Source of the DNA: Alopecurus myosuroides
Taxonomy: Eukaryota; Streptophyta; Magnoliopsida; Poales; Poaceae
Reading direction: 5' to 3'
Assembly (NCBI GenBank): GCA_028641055.1
Contig: CM054062.1
Coordinates: 16,797,639 to 16,861,638, forward strand
DNA: 64,000 bases
This document shows positions 11,641-21,182 of this stretch, in pieces. The position numbers and the translations under genes were made by a program. A model generated the notes under the pieces. The model had not been told where the DNA came from. It saw only the letters and a list, made by a program, of their open reading frames with translations, and did no database searches. How positions within the stretch are numbered: the stretch's first letter is position 1; each line of letters begins with the position of its first letter.

Positions 11641-12685
11641 TATAAGTTGGAAGCGCATGAAGAAGCTCCATGATGATGGACTTCTAACTTCGTTCGACTT
11701 AGAGTCATTCGAGACATGTGAATCATGCCTACTAGACAAAATGACCAAGACACCTTTTGCAAAGAGTTGTGAAAGGGCGTCCGACTTGTTGGAACTAATA
11801 CATAGTGATGTATGTGGTCCAATGAGCACGACAGACAGAGGTGGTTATGAGTACTTCATTACCTTCACTAATGATTTGAGTACGTATGGACATATCTATT
11901 TAATGAAACACAAGTCGGAAGCCTTTGAAAAGTTCAAGGAATTCCAGAGTGAGGTACAGAATCAGCTCGGCAAGAAAATAAAGTTTCTACGGTCGGACCG
12001 TGGAGGCGAGTACATGAGCCATGAGTTTGATGACCATCTAAAGAGTTGTGGAATAGTTCCTCAACTCACTCCTCCGGGTACACCGCAGAGAAACGATGTA
12101 TCGAAACGGAGAAATCGGACCTTGTTGGACATGGTACGATCAATGATGAGTCGGACAGATCTACCTTTATCATTTTGGGGTTATTGTCTAGAAACTGCAG
12201 CGTTCATACTAAACAGATTACCATCAAAGTCAGTAGAGGAGACACCACATGAGATGTGGACTGGCAAGAGGCCAAGTCTGTCTTTTCTTAAGATTTGGGG
12301 TTGTGAAGCATTTGTCAAGCGACTTCAATCGGACAAGCTCACGCCCAAGTCGGATAAGTGTATTTTCGTGGGGTATCCGAGTGAAACCTTAGGATACTAC
12401 TTCTACAACCGGGAAGAGGGCAAAGTGTTTGTCGCTCGGAATGGTGTCTTCCTTGAGAAAGATTTTCTCAGTCGGGGAGTCAGTGGGAGCACAGTGCAAC
12501 TCGAAGAAATTCGAGAAGAACCAGCTAGGGGCGAGTTGGCAAGGGCCTTGGAGGCTGAGCCAGTCGTGGTACCTATGCCGGTAACAGCACCTGAACCACG
12601 GAGATCTGCCAGATTACAATATGCTTGTGACGTTTTACTGTTAGACAGTAATGAGCCGACAACTTATTCGGAAGCGATGGTGTGA
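11597..12685 (+). pseudogene. copia integrase, catalytic Glu replaced
   Basis: GAG-pre-integrase motif FWHCRLGDISWKRM (about 11620), then HSDVCGP (first catalytic Asp, about 11800) and RSDRGGEY (second Asp, about 11990). In the third catalytic block the order is NDVSKRRNRTLLDMVRS (about 12095-12140). The residue before RRNRTL, Glu in active copia integrases, is Lys, which should abolish DDE catalysis. The C-terminal region runs on to TTYSEAMV and a TGA at 12683-12685. Integrase inserts the cDNA into nuclear DNA. Confidence 0.85.
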
Positions 12686-14227
12686 TCTGATTCCGAGTCA
12701 TGGCTTGGAGCCATGAGATCCGAGTTAAAGTCCATGGATGAAAACCAAGTTTGAAATTTGGTTGATCTGCCTGACGGTGCAAGACCCGTCGAGTGCAAAT
12801 AAGTCTTTAAGAAGAAAAGTGATATGGATGGAAATATTTCCGTCTATAAAGCACGACTTGTCGCGAAGGGGTTCCGACAGGTTCAAGGAGTTGACTACGA
12901 CGAGACCTTCTCGCCGGTTGCGATGCTTAAATCAATTCGGATCATGTTAGCCATAGCAGCCTATTTTGACTATGAGATATGGCAGATGGATGTCAAGACG
13001 GCTTTCCTTAATGGAAATTTAACTGAGGACGTGTATATGATACAGCCCGAAGGTTTTGTCGATCCGGCTAATGCTGACAGGGTATGCAAGCTTCAAAAAT
13101 CCATTTATGGGTTGAATTAAGCATCTCGGAGTTGGAACATTCGTTTTGATGAGGTGGTCAAATCGTTTGGCTTCCTCAAGAGCGATCATGATTCTTGTTT
13201 ATACAAGAAGTTTAGTGGGAGCAAAGTAAATTTTCTAATCTTATATGTGGATGACATATTACTGATTGGAAATGATGTCATGATGTTGCAAGAAACCAAA
13301 GAATCATTGGAAAGGAGTTTCTCAATGAAGGATTTGGGTGAAGCGACTTACATATTAGGAATCAGAATCTATAGAGATAGATCGAGGCGGCTCATTGGAT
13401 TGAGTCAGAGTACATATCTGGACAAAGTTTTGAAGAAATTCAAAATGGAAGAGTCCAAGAAGGGATTCTTACCGATGTCCCATGGCATAAAACTTAGCAA
13501 GACTCAGTGTCCTTCGACGACTGATGAGCGAAGTCGGATGAGTGTGATCCCGTATGCTTCGGCAATCGGATCCATCATGTATGCCATGGTTTGTACTAGG
13601 CCAGATGTTTCCTATGCTCTAAGTGTTACGAGAAGATACCAGGCTGATCCTGGCGAAGCCCACTGGGCAGCGGTTAAAAACATCCTTAAGTACTTGAGAA
13701 GGACTAAGGAAATGTTCCTAGTTTATGGAGGTGATGAGGAATTCGGTGTAAAGGGTTACACAGATGCGAGTTATCTCACCGACTCAGATGATTCTCGTTC
13801 GCAATCTGGATACGTGTTCGTAATGAACGGAGGAGCTGTGAGCTGGAAGAGTTCCAAGCAAGATACGGTGTCTGCATCTACAACAGAGGCTGAGTATATT
13901 GCTGCCTCGGAGGCAGCAAAGGAACCTCTTTGGATTAGGAACCTCCTGGTAGATCTTGGTGTGGTTCAGGGCGCGTCCAATCCTTTGGACGTATATTGTG
14001 ACAACAATGGTGCTATCGCACAAGCCAAAGAACCTAGACAACACCAGAAGAACAAACATATACTCATGCGTTACCACCTCATTCGCCAGTTTGTCGAACA
14101 AGGTGATATCAAGTTATGCAAAGTACACACGGATGCAAACATTGCAGATCCGTTGACAAAGACGCTACCACAGCCTAAGCATGAGGCGCACACGAGAAGT
14201 ATGGGCATTCGATGCCTAGGCATATGA
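12686..14227 (+). pseudogene. copia reverse transcriptase and RNase H, four stops
   Basis: RNA-dependent DNA polymerase with RNase H. The frame runs on from the integrase but is cut by TGA 12683-12685, TGA 12752-12754, TAA 12800-12802 and TAA 13118-13120. Recognisable blocks: KARLVAKGFRQVQGVDYDETF (12849-12911), WQMDVKTAFLNG (about 12980), the catalytic YVDD at 13244-13255, and RNase H motifs YTDASY (about 13760), SASTTEAEYIA (about 13870) and YCDNNGAI (about 13990). The second half (13154-14227) is open and well conserved. RT carboxylates and RNase H Asp/Glu are present, so only the stops disable it. Confidence 0.9.
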
Positions 14228-14251
14228 TGCCAGGATGATTGACTCTAGTGC

Positions 14252-14262
14252 AAGTGGGAGAC
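14252..14262 (+). promoter_or_regulatory. polypurine tract of the Angela-like element
   Basis: AAGTGGGAGA(C) directly before the 3' LTR, in the place and composition expected for the plus-strand primer. Confidence 0.75.
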
Positions 14263-15413
14263 TGTTGGGAATATGCCCTAGAGGTAATCATGTATGATGT
14301 AATTCCCAATGTATTCATAAAGTTATTAAGTTGTTCTTTGGTTTGAACATCTGATATATGTCATTGAATATGTGATTCGATTGTGGAACTATGTATTCAT
14401 GTTGTTCATACTAATTGTCCTTGGTCGTTAAGGTTGTGCTGGACACACACCCTAGACTAATGTGAGTGTTGGCTGATGACACGGTTCCACTTGTCATGGG
14501 CATGGTGATGCCATTCCAACGTTCACGGACTTGGCTAAAGAGTTTAGCAAGTCGGACTGGCCCATATTGAGATGCAACGAGTACGTCGTCATTTGCATGT
14601 CTCAATCAATGTAATCCTTAGACCCGAGGTTGTCGCACAATCCGAGTTGTGGATCACCGACTTAGGTTAAGTGTTAACTGTGTCTGTTGACTAAGAGTTA
14701 GTCAGATGAATCATATATCACGGACCGAGAAGAGAGTTGAGCTATTTAAGGGATGACGATAAATCGCTTATAGTTCGACAAGGTATATCGTGAGGCAAAA
14801 GGGATTAAGATGAATATCACATTGAAAGGTATGGCATCGTGACTCAATGGGACTTGGGAGTTGGCACGTTCTGCTAGGAGCCACTACCGATTGATCGATT
14901 GAGAGTCGTACTCCAATCGTGTTCAAGTCGCCATGAGCCTGCAGGGTCGCACACTTAAGAGCGGGAGCAAGTATTGGTCGGGTTGGACCTGAACCGGAAA
15001 TGGACTGAGTTTATGAGTCGGACTCACAGAGGGAATGGGCCACAAGTGTTGTGAAGCCCACTACCATTAGCTATATAAAGAGGGGCGCAGGTTGCCCAGC
15101 GGGCACGTTAGTCGACTCCCATGCGTTGGGAACCCTAGCTCCACTCAGTCCAGCCGTTGCACGGGACCTAGCGGTCCACCGTCGGAGCTCCTCCTCGTAC
15201 GTGTGGATACCGGCAGAGGTGCTGTACATTCAGCACTTCGACGTTCGCGGGATCGGATCGGCTGGATCGGATCGTGGACTGCACTGCCCCGACGCGCTTC
15301 ATCGATAATCCGCAACCGCGCGTCTAGTGGTAATCATCGTGGCCTTCTACCTCGGATAGATCTTGGAAGTACCGCGTAGGAAAAAGTTTTGTTTATCTCT
15401 ACGCATTCCAACA
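14263..15413 (+). repeat. 3' LTR of the Angela-like copia element
   Basis: 1151 bp. It lacks 176 bp present in the 5' LTR (junction at 14668/14669, flanked by the short match GTT) and carries a 14-bp tandem duplication (GATCG-rich) at about 15256-15270. Otherwise it is close to the 5' copy with scattered substitutions. TATA box at 15072-15079. Confidence 0.93.
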
Positions 15414-15418
15414 GAAAT

Positions 15419-16249
15419 GACATGGCCGAGTAGTGCAGACAGCACCCGTCTACACTATTGTACATGCCCTAAAAACAGAGGGAACCAGATCTTCTTACTT
15501 TTCCCAGCTTACGTTCTCCGACTTCCCCCCATGACACGTGGGTCCGGTGTGTGATGGGCTCCATTTGTCAGTGACCTAAAGTCAAAGGGTCCCGTTCCCG
15601 CACAGAGAAGCGCTCGTCTCAGCGTCTGCAGGTCGTTGCCGCTGTAGTTTGCATGCATGGACACGATCTGCACCGTTCCTTACGATCAAACGATTGAAAA
15701 TGATGCGGTGCATGGACTGGGTGTTTTGTCTCAATGTAACTGCATAGAACAACGGACACTGTCTAGTGGGGCCCCGTTCACCAGCCCGGTGCGTGCAGAC
15801 CTCGACGCAGCCCTGCACGCCTCGTTTTTTCAGTGTAAACAACGTCGCAGAAGAAGAAAGGAAAGAGTAAACAACTTCGCGTCGCATTTGCAGCAACGCA
15901 GCCATGCACGCCTCGTTTCGGAAACACGAGTCGCATCGCACCAACGCTATTTGCAGCGACGCAACCCTCCATGCCTCGTTTTCAGAAAATACGCATCAAT
16001 GCACGCAGCGACGCAGACTTTGGCGTGAGACTTTGGATTTCATCTCTTCACCTCTTTAATACACGCATGCAGCCTACGTCGCATAACTTTGACTGCCTAA
16101 TGCACGCACGTACCACTAGCTGTTGTACGCCTAATGCACGCACCGCTTTGACCATGCATCACCTGTTCTACACTGCATCCAACATTTTCACACAATTGCT
16201 TCATCTATCCCAATTAATTCACGTCTCATCGGGTCTTTAAATAGCCACT
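15419..16249 (+). promoter_or_regulatory. upstream region of the gene at 16324
   Basis: No coding gene seen. From about 15800 to 16140 the DNA is a degenerate repeat of TGCACGCCTCGTTTT-like and GCAGCGACGCA-like words. A TTTAAATA box lies at about 16236, some 85 bases before the ATG at 16324, followed by a C/T-rich leader of the sort seen in grass 5' UTRs. Promoter function is inference. Confidence 0.45.
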
Positions 16250-16323
16250 ATGCGTCCTCCTCCATCTTCTCATCCCTCTCCAGCCCCTTTGCCTTCTCCT
16301 TTCAGCCCCGAGCACCATCCACC

Positions 16324-16742
16324 ATGTCGACCTACTCTCTCCCTTCAAGCCCCGAGTCCATCAGCGACGAGGACAACCACCCCAAGGCTCGGCCTTGGTA
16401 CGAGGCCGAGTGGACGCGGGAGGAGATGGGCATCATGCCCGTTGAATCTCCCAAGCGGGAGCGCTCGCTGTCACCCCCTTCGTCCACCACCCCGACCCCA
16501 TCCGCGTCGAGCGAGCCGCCAACCTCTCCGCCGCGAAGAAGAACCGCCGCCTCAAGAAGGAGATGAGACCGGAGAATAAGGAGATGGAGGTGGAGGAGAG
16601 GAGGGAGGAGAAGGCGGAGGCGGAGGCTCTCCGGCGCCGCATCAAGAGGGCCCGTGAGAGCTCAGAGGATAGGATGCGGGAGGAGAATCGCCGGGCCCGG
16701 GCCAAGCCGGAGATGGCGACCAGGGCGGCGGAGTCGAAGTAG
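16324..16742 (+). pseudogene. small hypothetical gene with coiled-coil tail, frameshifted
   Basis: The ATG at 16324 opens a frame starting MSTYSLPSSPESISDEDNH, acidic then Pro/Ser-rich. In that frame it stops at 16566. The -1 frame from about 16480 continues far better: a Lys/Arg/Glu-rich heptad-like helix (LKKEMRPENKEMEVEERR..., then RRRIKRARESSEDRMR) up to TAG 16740-16742. The switch fits a single missing base in the C run 16474-16478. Codons beyond the TAG still look coding (ANPRRFAGG) and run into the Sirevirus insertion at 16774, so the original 3' end probably lies after 28570. I have the impression that similar small proteins are repeated in Triticeae, but no function is known to me. 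A pseudogene unless the C-run indel is an assembly error. Confidence 0.6.
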
Positions 16743-16773
16743 GCCAACCCCCGGCGGTTCGCCGGAGGGCGGG

Positions 16774-18084
16774 TGAAAGTGCCCTATGGTCAACTAGAGG
16801 GGGGTGAATAGGTTGACTACCAATTTTTCTTTTCTTTTCCTTTTCGTAGGGCTAAGCAAGATAAGATAAGGTTCTCTAGATGTGCATCTAGGTGAGAAAC
16901 CTATGTGAACGAGATAATATACGCAACGGAAGTAAAACGAAAGGTAGCAAGATAAACCACAAGTGTAAACAAGGAGATAAGGATATGATTCCCGTAGTTC
17001 CTTCTCAATGAGAAGTACGTCTACGTTGGAGAGGTGGGGAGCCACCTAGGCACTCCTCAATAGCACGGTTGTGCACACCTTATTCTTCTTGAGCTTCTCC
17101 GGTGAGGGAGATTCTCGTTTCCACTATGAGGTCTACTTGAAGGCGTTGACCAAACCTTTACATGAGCTCGAGGTCACTCCACAAGATGGATGGAGGCTCT
17201 GAAGCAATCCGTAGCTTCTTGCAACAAGGTGGAAGCTACAAGCATAAGATCTACTAAGGTTTCTAGGCCTCAAGTAGGATTCTAGATCTACTAGGTTGTG
17301 GTGGATGGATTTGAAATTCCTTTGGTGGAAGTGTGGATCTTGGCCAGCTCTAGCTCTCCACAAAGTTTGGGAGTGATTAGGTGAGTAGAGAGGGAGATCT
17401 AGGTGGGTGAAGCTTTCATTAATGGCTAGGAGAGAGAGTGGAAAATCTTAGCATTTATGAGGAAGGGGAAGGGGTATTTATACCCCTCCCCCCACAAAGT
17501 GGCAGTTGCAGTCTTGGAAGCACCGGAGGCTCCAGTGGGCATCTTTCAGTTGCGCAGTTGCGCAGCACCAATCTTATCCTTTGGAGGGCCAAGGGGCAGA
17601 TGCTCCGGTGGAAAGGACGGAGGCTCCGCCCACCGGAGGCTCCGGTGGAGCCTCCGCTCTTATCCCACAGAGCGGGATTTTGGCGGAGCCCCCACCGGAG
17701 GCGCACCGGATGCCAATCGTGCATAGGGCCTAGATGGAGCCAGCGGAGGCTCCGGTGGAAAGGGCGGAGGCTCCGCCCACCGGAGCTCCACCGGAGGTTC
17801 CGCCCTGGCCTCCGCTCGTTTGCACCAGAGGGAGGTTTGGGCGGATCCTCCACTGGACCCGCACCGGAGCCTGGGGAGGAGCCTCCGGTGGTTTCACCGG
17901 AGCCTCCGCTCCATGCAAAAACTGATTCCCGGTTTTCTTTCTTCTAGCTCTTTTCATTTCAACCGAAAACGCAACCCATAGAATTAGTACACTTTGATGG
18001 CCTGGGCATTTTCATATATCAAACAAACATTAGATCAAATAGGTATGTTGTCATATAATTATCAAAACGGACGATGATCTTTCA
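16774..18084 (-). repeat. 3' LTR of the Sirevirus-type element
   Basis: 1311 bp, the left copy in plus coordinates. It contains the TATAAATA box on the minus strand (17475-17482) and palindromic CCGGAGGCTCCGG-type units at 17508-17915. Confidence 0.92.
17508..17915. repeat. CpG-rich palindrome cluster in the 3' LTR
   Basis: Counterpart of the 27985-28400 cluster, with the same units. It lacks some of the second-copy units near its 17520 end. Confidence 0.85.
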
Positions 18085-18580
18085 TTCTCCCCCTTTTTGG
18101 TAATTGATGACAACATCCCTATTTGCATAATAGAAAACACAACACGAGCGGAGCTCCCCCTAAAGATATGCTCCCTTCATGTTGAGTGAATTTAGGCACA
18201 ATATATATATGAGCAATGTGAGTAAAAGTGAGCACACAACATAATATAATAAGATCTTAAGCTCACGAAGCATGATACGAGGTTCAATATGCATAATACG
18301 ATACGAGGTTCACGACACATACGAATAATGTAAACAAACCGAAGTTCCAAATGACCAACTCCCTCAAGCAATAGAAAGATGCAAATCGAAGAATATGCTT
18401 GAGGGAGAACCATGCAAATACCCGCGCTCCTAATATATATGTCTCCCCCTTTGGCATCAAGATACCAAAAGAGGGAGAAAAGGATGCTAACGACCCAAAG
18501 ATCACTCCTCCTCAGACGAGATCTCCATATCCGGAGAGGGGGCACGGCGACGAGAACTGGTAGCTTCTTCTCCTTCTTTC
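18085..18580 (-). promoter_or_regulatory. Sirevirus 3' region with multiple polypurine tracts
   Basis: Minus-strand G-rich tracts lie at 18085-18098 (AAAAAGGGGGAGAA, next to the 3' LTR), about 18150-18165 and about 18440-18450, the last beside a TTTGATGCCAAAGG-type motif. A further one is at about 21072-21082. Repeated polypurine tracts before the 3' LTR are a Sirevirus hallmark. No gene here. Confidence 0.75.
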
Positions 18581-20279
18581 TCAGACCGCTTGCCACTTGT
18601 CCCAGTCGGTGATGCTTGGAAGAGCCGGGGAGTCCACGGATTCGCCACCATCGCGGCAAAGCTGACGAGCTGCATGTGCTTTCTTGCGATTCTTGAGCTC
18701 CTTGTCATAATAGGATTCCCATTGATGCTGCTCAACCTTCTTGTTCAACATGAACACCTTCTTAAGGGCCCGAGCCATCCACTTGAATGCATTGTTGGAA
18801 GGAGAAGGGCGAGATGGACCGGCTTCTTCTTCCTCCTCATCATCAATGACACGAGGCTTAGCCCTGTTCTTGCGAGGAGCTGGAATGGGATGCTCAGGAG
18901 GCTCAGTGTGGTCCTTGATGAGGAGTATCCTTTCCGTGTGAGGAATCCAATTATCATCCTCAAACGGTTCATTCGGGAACTTGGCATCCCATACGTGCAA
19001 GATGATCTTCATGATGAAGGGCCCAAAGCAAGCATTTTTGCGATTGATCGCGGCGTACCATAGCTCATTCCTTATGTAATCAAGCACATCGAGCTTTTGA
19101 TGGGAGTCGGCAAGCCGCTTCTGATGGGTGAGAAGCAAAGGATTCTTTAGGAAACCTTGGATCTCATCCACATTTCCCGCCTTTGGGTTGATGGTCTATC
19201 TATAGATGTGCATCATGATATCATAGGTTGGATAGAGACCCTTGACAAACCCAATGGCGAAATTCTTCCAATGATATAGTGGGGTTAGTTGATCCTTGGC
19301 AAGAGACGGGGTGTTGATGACGTGAACACGGAACCAACCGTTGGCAAACTCCTCACTATCAGCAAATGGACCAAAGTTCGGGTATCCTCTAAGAATGGTT
19401 CCAACCTCAGACCACTTGATGTCAAGCATCCTCCCCTGTGTCATCCAAGTAAGGTGACGCTCGGTCTCATTGGAGAGATGAACTGTGGCTAGGAACTGAC
19501 AAACAAGGTCTTCATCATAGTCTTGTTGGAGACTCATAATAGGAGTAAGACCAAACCTCTCAACCAGCTCAAGTGCCTCCCCAAAGTAACGGGGGTTCCT
19601 TTCCAAATGCCCAAAGTTAATGGTGTGTTGAGGGGCAACATTTTCCTTTGGCTTCCTCGTCAAAATCTCGTGATATATCTGGCTCTGGAAAACAGTGTGG
19701 AAGCGAGTATCCTTACCCCGGAACTGAGGCATCAAGCGGTCGCGAGCAATGACATATGGATTCTTGCGACGTTCTTTCAGAAAAGCTGCCTCGGACATCT
19801 TGGAAGCGGTCCTCGCTGTGTTCCTTTTAGGCAGTTTCTTCTCGGTAGCCGGGAACCTCTCGCGCTTGGGTTGAGAGTTGTCTAGTTGTTCCTCGATCTC
19901 ATCAACCTGAGGGGTCTTGCGACGACCCGTACTCTTGTAATGAACCCCCTTTCCTTTGGAACCGGAAGCATCTAAGAAATAAATAGCAAGGATAGCATGA
20001 AGAAAAGGTAATGCTCAAGTTGATAAATACGCACAAATCCAAGAAACAAAGATACTCATGGTGTTAGGGTTGAATAACTAGGGTTAGGGCATATGGATCT
20101 TCCCTACAACCGCAACGATTCAAGCCTAACACGCATTATCTAGGTTGCTAGGGTTTGTACTCGAGATATTCTACTCCTAAATCCAAATCCACACATCTAG
20201 AGAACAAGAACATGAACTCCTATGCATCCCCATCCATCAACTAGATGAGAGAGAGAGAGCACATACCCGCATCATCCAT
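18581..20279 (-). pseudogene. Sirevirus extra ORF in env position, apparently two exons
   Basis: On the minus strand ATG at 20279 starts a 13-base exon (MDDA plus one base) ending G|GTATGTG. The intron is 20266-19972 (295 bases, acceptor TTCTTAG). Exon 2 runs from 19971 to the stop at 18581. The spliced frame would be 467 residues but for one TAG at 19198-19196. Visible: a basic linker, then NPYVIARDRL, FGEALELVERFGLTPIM (about 19580), WSEVGTILRGYPN, HWKNFAIGFVKGLYP, then YIRNELWYAAINRKNACFGP (about 19060) and a Lys-rich coiled end. No signal peptide or membrane helix seen, so envelope function is doubtful. It resembles the plant-transposon ORFs of unknown role found after pol. Splicing is inferred from consensus sites only. 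Confidence 0.65.
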
Positions 20280-20482
20280 GGTGAAAAGGAAGGAGGAAGA
20301 AGAGCTCGGGGTGGTCCAAGGAAAGGAGGAGGTCTCCCGGCGGTGGAGCACCCAAATCCGGCGGCGGTTGACTTGGGGGTGGCTGCAATTGAGAGGAAGA
20401 AGAAGGAGGGCGAGTGGGAGGGGATGAGATTGGATCTCATTGACCCCCGTTCGCCCTAGGCCTTATCCCGAAAACCTGTAAC

Positions 20483-20690
20483 GGGTGGAGCCTCCGGTGG
20501 TTTCACCGGAGCCTCCGCTCCCCGCCCAGCGGAGCCTCCGGTGGTTTCACCGGAGACTCCGCTACTTGTCCAAAGGGCCCAGCAAAAATATGGCCCGCAA
20601 GAAATTTGTGCTCACGGAGCCTCCGGTGGGGGTCCGGTGGACAAAGGCAGCGGAGCCTCCAGTGGTTTCACCGGAGCCTCCGCCCAACCA
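20483..20690. repeat. internal copy of the LTR-type CpG palindromes
   Basis: GGAGCCTCCGGTGGTTTCACC-like units, the same motif as in the LTRs (17508-17915 and 27985-28400), occur here in the internal region. On the element's own strand the cluster lies after RNase H and about 200 bases before the ATG of the extra ORF (20279). No clear TATA box follows it. Confidence 0.8.
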
Positions 20691-21182
20691 AGTTTTTGTG
20701 CGCCAAGATTGTAAAAACAAGAGCATTACGAGTAGAATATTGTTTTGGGCAAAGGGAGCTTAGGTTGGAAAATGGTCACTGATATACGAGAGACATTACT
20801 CGGAGGGGTTCGCAAGAAGCATTAAAGGTAGAAGACCGAACCCGTACGAGTTGTCAAGAAAGAAATATGATACGCGTGAAAGAGCCAAAACATACCAAAG
20901 GTCGGTGGCCGAAGCCACCATGTTTGAGTGTGTAATTTGGCACCACGAAGATATATCTTGGGTCCAAAATTACTACTCACAATTAAGCACAATAAGTCAC
21001 AAATTGACTAGATATGCAATGATGAATTGATTTTCGCATAATAAGAGGAGTGCATACTCATGAGTTGAGTAACGCTCCCCCTATGTCCATGCCTACATCT
21101 AAACCTAATAACATGCATAATGAGGGTATATATGCAAGGTTTCAAGTGAAGTTGGAAGAATCGATTACATTTAGTTCATTCC
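20691..21182 (-). other. spacer between RNase H and palindrome cluster
   Basis: No coding frame. AT-rich, with a G-rich tract on the minus strand near 21072-21082 that resembles the polypurine tracts. Confidence 0.4.

Larger units (their letters stand above)
7624..15413 (+). mobile_element. Ty1/copia LTR retrotransposon, Angela/Tork-like, complete but mutated
   Basis: Complete 7790-bp element. The LTRs start TGTTGGGAATATGCCCTAGA and end TTCCAACA. The 5-bp target duplication GAAAT stands at 7619-7623 and 15414-15418. A primer-binding site follows the 5' LTR and a purine tract precedes the 3' LTR. Domain order is gag, protease, integrase, reverse transcriptase, RNase H, which defines copia. 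The LTR start and pol resemble the BARE/Angela group; the family name is inference. Several stops and frameshifts make it non-autonomous. It is inserted just after the 356-bp array. Confidence 0.95.

Noticed and set aside
16250..16579. ORF of 109 codons overlapping the small gene
   Set aside because: Wrong-frame reading of the C/T-rich leader and first exon; the ATG at 16324 fits better.
17438..17957. Ser/Gly/Pro-rich ORFs in the Sirevirus LTR (also 27842-28508)
   Set aside because: Translations of CpG palindromes inside LTRs.
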